This document shows, in pieces, positions 25,118-34,478 of a stretch of DNA of 64,000 nt; the stretch's first letter is position 1; each line of letters starts with the position of its first letter. Origin of the DNA: Dethiosulfovibrio peptidovorans DSM 11002. GTDB lineage: Bacteria > Synergistota > Synergistia > Synergistales > Dethiosulfovibrionaceae. The translations under genes were made by a program, and so were the position numbers. The stretch lies in assembly GCF_000172975.1 (NCBI RefSeq), contig NZ_ABTR02000001.1:1278501-1342500 (forward strand), given 5' to 3'. The notes below the pieces were generated by a model, which saw only the letters and a program-made list of their open reading frames with translations, had not been told where the DNA came from and ran no database searches.

Positions 25118-26041
25118 TTATTTATCCTGCACCACCAGTTTCAGCACGTCCGGTCTGGAGTAGTGGCCGCAGGGGTCGAACTCCATTCGGCTGGCCGGAA
25201 CCTTCTGCATGTCCAGCTCGGCAAATATTATGGCTTCCTCGTCCCATAGGGTCTCAGTCACGGCGTGACCGTAGGGATCTATGACGCAGCTTCCGCCACG
25301 GCACACCGTGTCAGGAAGTTTAGCGATTTCGTCGGAACAGTTCAGGTCCTTGGGGTACATGTCCTTCGTGAAGTACATGTCGCAGTTGACGAAGTAGCAT
25401 CGTCCCTCTATGGCGATGTGGCGAATGGTGGACTGCCATTCTTCGTTGTCGTTGGTGTTGGGAGAGATGTAGAGGGTCACTCCCTTTTCGTAGAGGGCGA
25501 CCCTTGCCAGGGGCATGTAGCTTTCCCAGCAGATCAGGCTTCCGATCGGTCCCCAGGGCGATTCCGCCACGGGGAAGAGGTCTTTGTCACCGTCGCCCCA
25601 GACCACCCGTTCCGCCCCCGTTGGCTTCAGTTTCCTGTGGGAGAAGAGCAGTTCCCCTTTCGGGGAGAACAGCAGGTTGGAGTTGTAGAGCGTCGCCGAT
25701 AGGGCGTCCCGTTCCGACACTCCGATGCTCAAAAACGCACCGGCCTCCTCGGCGGCTTTACCTAGAGCCTCTGTCTCCGGACCAGGGACCACTATGGAGT
25801 TATCGTAGTATTTTTTCCAGTCCTCCCGGCCTTCGGCGGTCCTGCTTCCCACCGTGAACCCGTAGGTGATCCCGTAGGGATAGCCTGGAATGAAAAGCTC
25901 GGGAAAAACGATCAGCTCCGCCCCTTTCTCGGCGGCTTTCTTGGTAAGGTCGACGGCTTTTTCCGTGGAGGCTTCGCTGTCGAACATGACCGGTGCCGCC
26001 TGGACCACTGCGATCCTACATGTGTCCTTTAACGTGAGCAT
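25118..26041 (-). CDS. Nitrilase-type carbon-nitrogen hydrolase
   Basis: The 307-residue enzyme has the catalytic triad of the nitrilase superfamily: Glu48 (IVFPELF), Lys137 (HRKLKPT) and Cys171 (ICWESYMPL). The CWESYMP context and the HRKLKPT motif place it in branch 1, true nitrilases and cyanide hydratases, which convert a nitrile to an acid plus ammonia. Its start is ATG 26041 after GAGGAGG. It lies between prfC and the leu promoter in the same orientation without an obvious partner. The natural substrate is unknown. Confidence 0.88.
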   Translation of the reverse strand: MLTLKDTCRIAVVQAAPVMFDSEASTEKAVDLTKKAAEKGAELIVFPELFIPGYPYGITYGFTVGSRTAEGREDWKKYYDNSIVVPGPETEALGKAAEEAGAFLSIGVSERDALSATLYNSNLLFSPKGELLFSHRKLKPTGAERVVWGDGDKDLFPVAESPWGPIGSLICWESYMPLARVALYEKGVTLYISPNTNDNEEWQSTIRHIAIEGRCYFVNCDMYFTKDMYPKDLNCSDEIAKLPDTVCRGGSCVIDPYGHAVTETLWDEEAIIFAELDMQKVPASRMEFDPCGHYSRPDVLKLVVQDK

Positions 26042-26068
26042 TCTGTTTCCTCCTCAATAATGTTTAGG

Positions 26069-27679
26069 TTATTCCCCCGAGTGTTCGCAGGTCTTCAGAA
26101 ACTGTACTTCCGGCCAGTGGTTCTCCACGTACTTAAGGTCCCAGTTGTTGGCCGCCAGGTAGACCAGCTGGTCGGCGCTGTCTTTGGCCAGGTTGTTCTG
26201 CTGGGTTTTCTCGAACTCGGCCATTTTCTTGAGGTCGTCGCAACGGACCCACCGTGCCACCGAGTATGGGGTGGAGTCGTAGCTGGCGTCCACCGAGTAC
26301 TCGGCCTTGAGCCTGGCCACAGCCACGTCGAACTGAAGCACGCCGACGGCTCCCAGTATGAATATATTGTCGTTTATCGGCCGGAAAACCTGTATAGCTC
26401 CCTCTTCGGATAGCTGCAACAGCCCCTTGTGGAGCTGTTTGGATTTCATGGGAGAGTCCAGCCTGACCCTTCTGAAATGCTCCGGCGCGAAGCTCGGTAT
26501 GCCAGTGTACTGAAGGGGCTCTTTGTCGGTAAAGGTGTCCCCTATCTTTATGGTGCCGTGGTTGTGTATGCCCACGATGTCCCCCGGCCAGGCCTCGTCG
26601 ACCAGCTCTCTGTCCTGGGCCATGAATATGGTGGGGTTGGACATGGTTATGTCCTTGCCTATTCTGTGGTGCTTGACCTTCATCCCTCTTTGAAATTTTC
26701 CCGAGCATATTCTCATGAAGGCCAGACGGTCCCTGTGGGCCAGGTCCATGTTGGCCTGTATCTTGAAAACGAAGCCGGAGAACTCCTCCTCGTCGGGAGA
26801 TACCGTCCTGGTCGTAGTCTTCCTGGGGCCGGGGCAGGGGGCTATTTCCACGAAGCTGTCCAGCATCTCCTTGACCCCGAAGTTGTTCACGGCGCTTCCG
26901 AAGAAGACCGGGGTTTGGCTGCCCTTAAGGTAGTCGTCCAGGTCGAAGGGGTTGGCCGCTCCCTCCAGAAGCTCCACATCGCCTCTCAGGTCGTCCGCCT
27001 GGGATCCCAGAAGCTCGTCCAGCCTGGGGTCGGACAGGTCGGATATCTCCGTCACCATGTCCTGTTCCCTCAGGGACTCGAAGCCGGCACGGAAGAGGGT
27101 GAGCTTTTTTCTGTATATGTCGTAGGTTCCCTTGTAGCCCTTGCCCATTCCCACCGGCCAGGTGAGAGGGGCGCACTCTATCTGTAGGGTTTCCTCTATG
27201 TCGGACATCACCTCTAAGGGTGACATTCCCTCCCTGTCCAGCTTGTTCACGAAGGTCATGATGGGGGTGTTTCTCATCCGGCAGACCTCCATGAGCCTCC
27301 TGGTCTGTTCCTCGACCCCCTTGACGCTGTCTATAACCATCACGGCGCTGTCCACGGCGGTGAGAACCCTGTATGTGTCCTCGGAAAAGTCCTTGTGTCC
27401 CGGAGTGTCCAGCAGGTTTATCTCGTAGTCCCGATATTCGAACTTCATCACCGAGCTGGTGACGGAAATTCCCCTTTCCTGCTCGATCGACATCCAGTCG
27501 CTGGTGGCGTGACGGGAGGCCTTGCGTGATTTCACAGCTCCCGCCATTGTTATGGCTCCTCCGAAGAGCAGGAGCTTCTCCGTAAGGGTCGTCTTTCCCG
27601 CGTCGGGGTGGCTTATTATGCCGAAGGTCCTGCGACGCTCTATCTGTCTTTTAAGTTCCGAGGAGTTGCTAACGGTCAT
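26069..27679 (-). CDS. prfC: Peptide chain release factor 3 (GTPase)
   Basis: This 536-residue translational GTPase removes RF1/RF2 from the ribosome after termination. G1 is SHPDAGKTT, the switch/G3 segment reads [16 protein letters not shown] and G4 is FVNKLDREG, followed by the domain II and III regions with [20 protein letters not shown]. The length matches RF3 rather than EF-G. ATG 27679 follows GGGAGG; the frame continues 14 codons further upstream without a ribosome site. Confidence 0.96.
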   Translation of the reverse strand: MTVSNSSELKRQIERRRTFGIISHPDAGKTTLTEKLLLFGGAITMAGAVKSRKASRHATSDWMSIEQERGISVTSSVMKFEYRDYEINLLDTPGHKDFSEDTYRVLTAVDSAVMVIDSVKGVEEQTRRLMEVCRMRNTPIMTFVNKLDREGMSPLEVMSDIEETLQIECAPLTWPVGMGKGYKGTYDIYRKKLTLFRAGFESLREQDMVTEISDLSDPRLDELLGSQADDLRGDVELLEGAANPFDLDDYLKGSQTPVFFGSAVNNFGVKEMLDSFVEIAPCPGPRKTTTRTVSPDEEEFSGFVFKIQANMDLAHRDRLAFMRICSGKFQRGMKVKHHRIGKDITMSNPTIFMAQDRELVDEAWPGDIVGIHNHGTIKIGDTFTDKEPLQYTGIPSFAPEHFRRVRLDSPMKSKQLHKGLLQLSEEGAIQVFRPINDNIFILGAVGVLQFDVAVARLKAEYSVDASYDSTPYSVARWVRCDDLKKMAEFEKTQQNNLAKDSADQLVYLAANNWDLKYVENHWPEVQFLKTCEHSGE

Positions 27680-27806
27680 GTGAATCCTCCCGATATGTCT
27701 CAGTATGAAAGGGGAGGTCAAAGGCCGGGAACCTCCCTAGAACAAGAAATTATACATCACATGGAGGGAATCATAAAGGATTATAGGTGTCGTCCGCTCG
27801 CACCCC

Positions 27807-27836
27807 TTGGGCTTTAACGCACCTTGCGTGTATAAT
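27807..27836 (+). promoter_or_regulatory. Promoter candidate for the S10 peptidase gene
   Basis: TTGGGC (27807-27812), an 18-base spacer and a perfect TATAAT (27831-27836), about 100 bases before the ATG at 27938. Confidence 0.55.
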
Positions 27837-27937
27837 TACAGCGCGTAACGAAAGGATCTGAAAGGGCTTATTGTTGAAGATGTTTAATTTAAAAATCCTG
27901 CTTTGTCAGTGTCTACCGAGAGGAGATAGTCGAAAAA

Positions 27938-29488
27938 ATGAAAAAATCTTATCTGGCCCTGTTGTTGGGGGCGTTTATCTTAACCTGCCTGTCCTCCGTA
28001 GGATGGGCTGAGACGGAAAAGGATGTAGTTGCTCCGGAGGAACAGCCTAGGTCTCAGGAGGTCGTCCCGGAAAAGGCGATCGTGCCTTTGGACGCCTCCG
28101 TAACCGACCACACCGTGACGGTGGCAGGCAAGAAGTTGAACTATCGGGCCAGGGCTGAGTTGATGCCGGTGTTCGACGATAAGGGCGACGAACTGGGCAG
28201 GGTCTTCTACGTGGGCTACTCCAGGACGAAGGTCTCCGGAAAGGACAGACCTGTTACCTTCGCCTTCAACGGAGGCCCAGGCTCCTCGTCTCTTTTTCTC
28301 CACATGGGGGCTTTCGGCCCCAAGGTGGTCAAGTCCTCTCCCGATGGCATAGGCCTTCCCAGGCCTCCCTACGTCGTTCAGGACAACGGAGACACTATTC
28401 TGGAGGAGACGGACCTGGTTTTCGTCGATCCCATAGGGACCGGTTTCAGCAGAGGGTTCGATCCGGAGTCGAGCGAAAGTTTCTGGGGAGTTTCCGAGGA
28501 CGTAGCTTCGGTCGCCCAGTTCATAAGGATGTATCTGACCAGAGAGGGCCGTTGGGGATCGCCTATATACATCGCCGGAGAGAGCTACGGTGGCATCAGG
28601 GCCACCGGGTTGGCGTCGGCTTTGATGGACATGGGCATAATGCCTTCCGGTATCATACTGGTGGCTCCGGTGGCGAGCTACGGCGACTTGGTTCCGGACA
28701 GCAGCAACGACAGGCCCTACATCCACGCTCTGCCCGCCATGGCGGCAGCGGCCTGGTATCATGGCAAGCTTCCGGAGGATCTTCAAAGCCTGCCTCTGGA
28801 GAAGGTCCTCTCCAATGCTAGGGACTGGGCCTCCGGCGCCTATCTGAAGGCTCTTTGGGACGGCAACGGGCTGTCCGAGGAGGAGTTCGAGGTAGTGCTG
28901 GAGGGGCTGAACCGCTATACGTCTCTTCCTGAGAGAGACATAAAAAGTCTGAACCTGAGGGTTCCTCCGGCGGTATTTCTCTCCGGGCTCCTCCAGGAGG
29001 ATCGTCTCATGATCAGTCGCTACGATACGAGGCTCACCGGCCCGGGCGGCTGGTACGACTACGGAGAGGATCCCATGTTCACCCTGGTCGGTGCCCCTTA
29101 CTACACGGCTTTCATGTCCTATCTCAGGGACGATCTCGATTTTTCCACCGACAGAGAATATCTGAGCGGTAACGACGAGGCTCTCTACCGCTGGAACTTC
29201 CAGTCCGGATCGGAGGGATTCGTAGGGTATCCCAACACAGTGGACCTCCTGGCCAGTGCTATGAGACGGTGCGACTTTCTCAAGGTATTCGTCGCCATGG
29301 GAGCTTACGATATGACCTGTACCGCCGATTCCATCCTCTATACGCTGGGACGTCTGGACGTTCCCGTGGAGAGGCTGAAGGAAAACGTCACGGTTAAGAC
29401 CTACGACGGTGGTCACATGATGTACACCAATCCATCCGCCAAGGCGGCGCTTAAATCCGATCTGGACCGGTTCTTCGGGGGTAGATAG
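27938..29488 (+). CDS. Secreted serine carboxypeptidase (peptidase family S10)
   Basis: The 516-residue protein has an N-terminal signal peptide (cleavage after about residue 24, SVGWA). The family motif NGGPGSSS is at 111-118, and the nucleophile Ser216 is in AGESYGG. The acid and base are suggested by AYDMTCTADS (about 450) and DGGHMMYT near the C-terminus. S10 peptidases remove C-terminal residues from peptides, in line with a peptide-fermenting lifestyle. ATG follows GAGAGGAG. The MBL-fold gene starts 22 bases downstream and may be co-transcribed. Confidence 0.9.
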   Translation: MKKSYLALLLGAFILTCLSSVGWAETEKDVVAPEEQPRSQEVVPEKAIVPLDASVTDHTVTVAGKKLNYRARAELMPVFDDKGDELGRVFYVGYSRTKVSGKDRPVTFAFNGGPGSSSLFLHMGAFGPKVVKSSPDGIGLPRPPYVVQDNGDTILEETDLVFVDPIGTGFSRGFDPESSESFWGVSEDVASVAQFIRMYLTREGRWGSPIYIAGESYGGIRATGLASALMDMGIMPSGIILVAPVASYGDLVPDSSNDRPYIHALPAMAAAAWYHGKLPEDLQSLPLEKVLSNARDWASGAYLKALWDGNGLSEEEFEVVLEGLNRYTSLPERDIKSLNLRVPPAVFLSGLLQEDRLMISRYDTRLTGPGGWYDYGEDPMFTLVGAPYYTAFMSYLRDDLDFSTDREYLSGNDEALYRWNFQSGSEGFVGYPNTVDLLASAMRRCDFLKVFVAMGAYDMTCTADSILYTLGRLDVPVERLKENVTVKTYDGGHMMYTNPSAKAALKSDLDRFFGGR

Positions 29489-29510
29489 ACATGAAGGGGA
29501 TGGAGTCGCC

Positions 29511-30404
29511 ATGGCGGATCTGAAACTGACACATCTCTTGGGAGATAGCTATGTCGTGGAGGGGCGCATAAAGCTGGGGCTCTGGGGACCTAAGGACGAT
29601 ACGGTTCTTCTGGATTCGGGCATGGACGAATCGTCCGGCAGGGCTTTGAGGCGCATGATCGAAAGGGAAGGCCGGCATCTGAGCTGGGTAGCCTGCACCC
29701 ATTTTCACGCCGATCACGTCGGCGGATGCGCCTATCTGAAGAAGTCCACCGGCTGTTCCGTAGCGATGCCAGCCTTCGAGAGTCCGTTTCTGGAGGAGAC
29801 GACCTACGAGCCGTCGTTCCTATGGGGGGCGTCGCCTTTCGGGGCTCTCAGGAACAAGTTTCTTATGGCTCCTGTGTGTCAGGTGGACCGACGGTTACCT
29901 CAGTCCGGAGAGTGGGAGGAAACCGACCTGAGGCTGGTCTCACTGGCGGGGCACTCTCCGGGGATGGTGGGCTACGTCACGCCGGACGAGGTCGCCTACG
30001 TGGGGGACTCGTTGTTCGACTCCGATATGGTGGAGGCCCACGGAATGCTTTACGTGGTGGACGTGGCGGAATGGCTCGTTACCCTCGATTTTCTGGAGAG
30101 GCTGGAGGCCCGGTGGTTCGTTCCCTGCCACGCTTCGACCGTGGAGGATCCCTCCGAGCTTATCTCCGTGACCAGGCGGCATCTATTGGATATATCCGAC
30201 AGGGTTCTCACCCTTTGCAGAACCCCGATGACCAGAGACGACCTGTTGGGAAAGTTGATGGAATGGCTGGATAAGAAGATGGATCCCCTGAGATACGTCT
30301 TGAACCTCGGGGCCCTTTCGGCCCATCTCAGTTATCTGATAGACCGTGGAGAGGTGGAGCCCCTGGAGGATCGGGGGAGATTGCTCTGGAAAGCGGTGGA
30401 TTGA
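29511..30404 (+). CDS. MBL-fold metallo-hydrolase
   Basis: This is a 297-residue metallo-beta-lactamase-fold protein. The metal site THFHADHVGG gives His64, His66, Asp68 and His69, with further ligands in AGHSPGMVGY and VGDSLFDSD and a later CHAS. The C-terminal ~80 residues resemble the helical tail of GloB/RNase-Z-independent hydrolases seen in DUF-type relatives, with no clear specificity. It follows the peptidase closely. The substrate is unknown. Confidence 0.85.
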   Translation: MADLKLTHLLGDSYVVEGRIKLGLWGPKDDTVLLDSGMDESSGRALRRMIEREGRHLSWVACTHFHADHVGGCAYLKKSTGCSVAMPAFESPFLEETTYEPSFLWGASPFGALRNKFLMAPVCQVDRRLPQSGEWEETDLRLVSLAGHSPGMVGYVTPDEVAYVGDSLFDSDMVEAHGMLYVVDVAEWLVTLDFLERLEARWFVPCHASTVEDPSELISVTRRHLLDISDRVLTLCRTPMTRDDLLGKLMEWLDKKMDPLRYVLNLGALSAHLSYLIDRGEVEPLEDRGRLLWKAVD

Positions 30405-30405
30405 G

Positions 30406-30440
30406 AAAAACAGGAGGGACCCGATCGTGGGTCCCTCCTG
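30406..30440. terminator. Bidirectional terminator between the MBL-hydrolase and PRTase genes
   Basis: CAGGAGGGACCC (30411-30422) pairs with GGGTCCCTCCTG (30429-30440) around GATCGT. The minus-strand copy is followed by TTTTTCTC and so is a good terminator for the PRTase gene; the plus-strand tail is poor in T. Confidence 0.85.
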
Positions 30441-30453
30441 TCTATCGGTCGAT

Positions 30454-31002
30454 CTATTTCTCCGTGGGGAATACCGGCAGAGTCTCCAGGAAGGTCACTC
30501 CTTCTCCGTCGTGACCTCCCTCCTCGAGCAGAGGTGCCGCCTGAGCCACCGTTATGGCTCCGGCCCTGTCGAGTATCTGTCTGGCCGATCGGAGGGACGC
30601 CCCTGTGGACACCACGTCGTCCACCAGACACACCTTTCGCCCTCTTATCTTGGCTACGTCCGATCCGTCCATTACGAGGGTCTGCTCTTCTGTGGTGGTT
30701 ATCGACCTCACCGTCTCGACCAGAGGCTCCACCATGTAGCCTTTCACCGATTTTCTTATGACAACGTAGTTAAGCTTCATAATCCTGGCCATGGCGTGGG
30801 TCAGGGGAATAGCCTTCGCCTCGGGGCAGACCAGTGCGTCCAGGGATATATCGCCCAGTTTTTCGGTCAGCTTCTCGGCGCATCGTTCCACCAGTTCCGT
30901 GTCTCCCATCATCACGAAAGACGCTATGGACAGGTCTTTCGAGATGGCTACCTTGGGCAGTCGCCTGACCAGTCCCGCCAGGTGTAGCTCGTAAAAGTCC
31001 AT
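30454..31002 (-). CDS. Type I phosphoribosyltransferase (adenine/xanthine PRTase-like)
   Basis: The 182-residue protein has the PRPP-binding loop KVCLVDDVVSTGASL and an upstream ALVCPEAKAIPLTHAMARI, as in adenine/xanthine-type phosphoribosyltransferases, which convert a purine base plus PRPP to the nucleotide. ATG 31002 lies eight bases after AGGAGGG, whereas GTG 31011 overlaps that site. It follows a purine-type permease gene 13 bases upstream, so import and salvage of a purine base are probably coupled. The exact base is unresolved. Confidence 0.86.
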   Translation of the reverse strand: MDFYELHLAGLVRRLPKVAISKDLSIASFVMMGDTELVERCAEKLTEKLGDISLDALVCPEAKAIPLTHAMARIMKLNYVVIRKSVKGYMVEPLVETVRSITTTEEQTLVMDGSDVAKIRGRKVCLVDDVVSTGASLRSARQILDRAGAITVAQAAPLLEEGGHDGEGVTFLETLPVFPTEK

Positions 31003-31015
31003 AGAATACACCCTC

Positions 31016-32119
31016 CTATATCCCGAAAGCCAGTCTTACCGCCACTCCCGCCAGCAACCCGAAGAATGGATTCCACCTGGCCGAGGCGAACACGGTAGCT
31101 CCGATCACCATTCCCCAGGGGGTCATGCCGAAGGGGCCCTGAAAATCCGGAACCAGAGATACCGCTGCGGCCATGTTGGTGGAGAAGGTCACGAATACCC
31201 CCAGCACCAGCAGGAAGCCGGCGATGGACGAGCGGTGCACGTACCGTCCTATGGTGGGCAGCAGCTTGAACAGCAGCAGGACAGCCATTATGGCCATCAT
31301 CATGACGGACGATCTAACCGGGTTCGGAGCCGTGGCGGTTCCGGATATGATGGATTCCACCGGAGCCCCTCCGAACAGAGTGGAGGCCATGTCGGCAAGG
31401 CTGGAGTAGATGGCCAGGTGATCTATGTCGGTGCCGACCCCTGCTATGCTGCCGGTTATCTTTCCGAAAGAGATGTTGGCTCCTATGTTGAGACAGGCCA
31501 TGGCCAGGGCTCCGTAGAGTATCCTGGGATGGCGCCATATGTCCCACTTGACCATCCCGAAACGGAATTTTTCGTTTGCCCCGTCTATTACGTGAACGTC
31601 CAGATCCATCCCCCTGCTTCTCAGCAGGTAGTTGTACAGAAGCGTCGAGGCCAGGACGGACACGATGATGGTTTTGGCCAAATCTCTGGTCAGGAACCAT
31701 ACCACGAGAGCCACGGCGACCGAAGCCGAACCGGACCAGCGCTCCGACGAGAAAAGGTCTATGGCCACGTTGGCCAACATCAGGCCTACCCCGGCCATCA
31801 TGGAGTTTACCACCACAGGACCTATCGCCGAGACTATCTTTTCGTTCATGCCCAGCATCGACGGTATCAGCAGGAACAAAGCCCCCCAGAAGACCATGCT
31901 GAGCCTTTCGGACAGATCCTTTCCCATTGTGCCTGCCAGCGTGATGGTCTCGGCCTGGAACGATATGGTGGCTACCGAGTTGAAATAAAGGGATCCGGCT
32001 ATTCCCACCCCGAAGGCCAACGCCGTCGGCAGGGCGGCGAAGCCGAACATAAGGGCCAATAGCCCCTGAGGTATTCCGTTGACTACCACCGCAAGAGCGG
32101 CGAGTAAATCGGTAAACAT
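31016..32119 (-). CDS. NCS2/AzgA-like purine permease
   Basis: This membrane protein of about 367 residues has ten or more hydrophobic segments. The N-terminal GIPQGLLALMFGFAALPTA and the mid-protein FGGAPVESIISGTATAPNPV occupy the positions of conserved NCS2/AzgA transport-core motifs. It is shorter than typical AzgA proteins (about 430 residues). Co-transcription with the PRTase gene supports a nucleobase substrate. The start is uncertain: ATG 32119 is about 12 bases after GGAGGGAG, and TTG 32131 lies too close to it. Confidence 0.75.
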   Translation of the reverse strand: MFTDLLAALAVVVNGIPQGLLALMFGFAALPTALAFGVGIAGSLYFNSVATISFQAETITLAGTMGKDLSERLSMVFWGALFLLIPSMLGMNEKIVSAIGPVVVNSMMAGVGLMLANVAIDLFSSERWSGSASVAVALVVWFLTRDLAKTIIVSVLASTLLYNYLLRSRGMDLDVHVIDGANEKFRFGMVKWDIWRHPRILYGALAMACLNIGANISFGKITGSIAGVGTDIDHLAIYSSLADMASTLFGGAPVESIISGTATAPNPVRSSVMMMAIMAVLLLFKLLPTIGRYVHRSSIAGFLLVLGVFVTFSTNMAAAVSLVPDFQGPFGMTPWGMVIGATVFASARWNPFFGLLAGVAVRLAFGI

Positions 32120-32187
32120 AGCTGTGAGCAACTCCCTCCAAAAACGATATGGCTTACTTTATATCTTCTTGGAGGTAGAATGTCAAC

Positions 32188-33507
32188 TTATGTTTCGGGA
32201 AGCCATGGAATCGTCAATCTGTCGATTCGATCCAGTATCAGTTTGCCCGGGGCGTGGTCCGGAAGGTCCTCTCCCAGATTCAGTGTGGATATCACGGTTT
32301 TGCCCACTATATACCGTCCTTCACTGCCTTTTTTCTCGGTCCTTATTCCCCACATGTCGTGGAGTATCAAGGGTTTTCCTCTGTAGGTTCCTATGTAGAG
32401 CATTATGTGTCCAGGCTGGCCTATCAGGGAGAAAAAAGGTATTCCCTCTCTCGAAATCGTATCTATCTTTTCCTGCCGAGACATCCTCTCCAGGGATATG
32501 ACCTTACCCTCCTTTGCCTGAGCTCTTGAGTTCCTGGGCAGCCAGATGCCTAGAGGCAGCATAAGGTCTCTGGTTGTGGCGCTGCAATCCCGGTTTTTCA
32601 GGAAGCCTCCCCAGCCGTAGGGCTCGTTCATCAACTGTTCCGCCAGGGTCGCCGCACTCCAGGCGGTAGGTCTCAGGGGAGCCGGGGACACGGAGGTCAT
32701 TGGTGCCCTCAGCTCGACGGACGAGGCGATTCCGTCCTGCCCTGCCATGGGAATCTCCACTGTGACGGTGGTCGCCCCTCTGCTTTTCATCGGCAGCAGT
32801 GTCCCTATCTTGGCCTTGAAGAGCGAACTACCGCGATATGCCAGGACGACGTCTTCTCTCGCTACCGCCGCCAGCTCCATGGATCTCCATTGCGTCGCCA
32901 TTTCGTCGTTCACCGTCGCCAGGTCGGCCATGTCCACCCATCCCGAGGCGTAGGATGTATCGCACCATCCCCAAAGTCCGTCTTCCGAGAAATGAGACAG
33001 GTAGAGAGGTTCTCCGGCGTGGACCAGACTGTTCTGTAGGTAGTCGAAGGGGTAGCCCTCTCCCGGCAGTTCGGGAGACAGAAAGGCGGGGGATTTCGTA
33101 GGGAGCAGCCTCAAGGATGTCTCTCTCAGGGAGACTGCCCTCGTGCCCAGCTCTCCGACCGAGTCGACCCGGCAAGATTCGGCCATCCTTTTTTTCCATT
33201 CGTCGGTGCGAGGGGAGAGGTTTTCGCCGTAAACCCCGTCTCTACAGTAACGGTCCAGAACCCATAGGATAACCTCTTTGCCCTCTCTCGGCTCGTCCTG
33301 GTCCCAGGGAGAGTAGAAGCGTTTTTTGAGTTTTTCATAATGTCTCAGCTGAATTTCCTTGGGTATTATCGGTAGGTCCGGCTGGGAGACTGCGTGATAC
33401 ATTGGCGACTGTGGTATTCCCTCTATGCCTCCGAGTCCCCATGCGGGGAGTCGGAGGCATAGAAAAACCGCGACTATTGCGGTCGCTCGAACGGTTTTTA
33501 ACCTCAT
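32188..33507 (-). CDS. Secreted SH3-domain NlpC/P60 cell-wall endopeptidase (YkfC-like)
   Basis: The 439-residue protein has a signal peptide (about residues 1-24), a middle region of bacterial SH3-type domains (segments around EDGLWGWCDTSYASGWVDMA) and a C-terminal NlpC/P60 peptidase. The catalytic Cys is in NRDCSATTRD and the His in QPGHIMLYIG. Such enzymes cut the gamma-D-Glu-diamino acid bond in muropeptides. In Bacillus the related YkfC works with an Ala-Glu epimerase like the one encoded at 1508. The stop lies 68 bases from the permease start, and the ZIP gene ends four bases upstream, so an operon is possible. Confidence 0.85.
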   Translation of the reverse strand: MRLKTVRATAIVAVFLCLRLPAWGLGGIEGIPQSPMYHAVSQPDLPIIPKEIQLRHYEKLKKRFYSPWDQDEPREGKEVILWVLDRYCRDGVYGENLSPRTDEWKKRMAESCRVDSVGELGTRAVSLRETSLRLLPTKSPAFLSPELPGEGYPFDYLQNSLVHAGEPLYLSHFSEDGLWGWCDTSYASGWVDMADLATVNDEMATQWRSMELAAVAREDVVLAYRGSSLFKAKIGTLLPMKSRGATTVTVEIPMAGQDGIASSVELRAPMTSVSPAPLRPTAWSAATLAEQLMNEPYGWGGFLKNRDCSATTRDLMLPLGIWLPRNSRAQAKEGKVISLERMSRQEKIDTISREGIPFFSLIGQPGHIMLYIGTYRGKPLILHDMWGIRTEKKGSEGRYIVGKTVISTLNLGEDLPDHAPGKLILDRIDRLTIPWLPET

Positions 33508-33511
33508 CCCG

Positions 33512-34321
33512 CTAACCCAAAGCCACGTCTAGGATCATCATAATGGTGAACCCCAGCATGACTCCCATCGTTGCCAGGTCGCCGTTACCGCTCTGTTGGG
33601 ATTCCGGAATAACCTCCTCCACCACGACGAATATCATGGCTCCGGCGGCGAAAGCCAGGGCGTAGGGAAGTATCGGCCTGGATATTCCCACTATGGCGGC
33701 TCCGATCACACCGGCGATGGGCTCGACCACGCCGGAAAGCTGGCCGTAGGTAAAGCTTTTGTTTTGCGAGAGTCCTTCCCTTCTGAGAGGTAGGGACACC
33801 GCCATTCCCTCGGGGAAGTTCTGTATGCCTATTCCCAGGGCAAGAGCTATCGCTCCAGCCAGGGTGGCAGAGGGGAGACCGTAAGCCACTGCGCCGAAAG
33901 CCACGCCAACCGCCAGGCCTTCCGGTATGTTGTGCAGGGTTATGGCCAGTACCAGCAGGGTGGTCCTTTTCCATCTGGTCTGTACTCCCTCCGCCTCGCT
34001 GGTAGGAAGTCCCAGGTGCAGGTGGGGCAGGTATCGGTCCACCAGCCTCAGGATGCCGCCTCCGGCAAGAAAACCTACGGCGGCCGGAATCCAGCCGGGA
34101 ACTCCCATATCCTCGGACATCTGTATGGCTGGAGCCAGAAGGGACCAGTAGCTGGCTGCTATCATCACTCCCGCCGCGAAGCCTAGCATGATGTCCAGGG
34201 TCTTTTGCCCCGGTTCCTTGCTTACGTACACCATCCCGGAACCGGCGGCGGTCATTCCCCAGGTGAAGAGGGTCCCTATAAGCGCCTGAAGTACCGGGTG
34301 TAGTTGAATAAAACTTTCCAT
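33512..34321 (-). CDS. ZIP-family divalent metal transporter
   Basis: This 269-residue protein has eight hydrophobic segments. Segments four and five carry the ZIP metal motifs LHNIPEGLAVGVAFG and QNFPEGMAVSLPL, the second a variant with Asn-Phe replacing the usual His-Asn. ZIP proteins import zinc, iron or manganese. The start is ATG with GAGGTGACC upstream. The metal is not readable from the sequence. Confidence 0.9.
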   Translation of the reverse strand: MESFIQLHPVLQALIGTLFTWGMTAAGSGMVYVSKEPGQKTLDIMLGFAAGVMIAASYWSLLAPAIQMSEDMGVPGWIPAAVGFLAGGGILRLVDRYLPHLHLGLPTSEAEGVQTRWKRTTLLVLAITLHNIPEGLAVGVAFGAVAYGLPSATLAGAIALALGIGIQNFPEGMAVSLPLRREGLSQNKSFTYGQLSGVVEPIAGVIGAAIVGISRPILPYALAFAAGAMIFVVVEEVIPESQQSGNGDLATMGVMLGFTIMMILDVALG

Positions 34322-34478
34322 GTCGTAAAGGTCACCTCTCTTTTCTAAGAAAATACATACAGATATTCATAGCATGCCGGTAGGATTTTTGCAACTGGAC
34401 CGTTTTTTTTAGCTATCTTCCGTCTATGTAGGTTACAATAGAGGACATATAAGAGGTTTATTTTTGAGGAGGAACACC

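Noticed and set aside
27980-29512. 510-codon open frame antisense to the S10 peptidase
   Set aside because: Its composition is that of a shadow of the GC-rich sense strand; the sense gene has a signal peptide and catalytic motifs.
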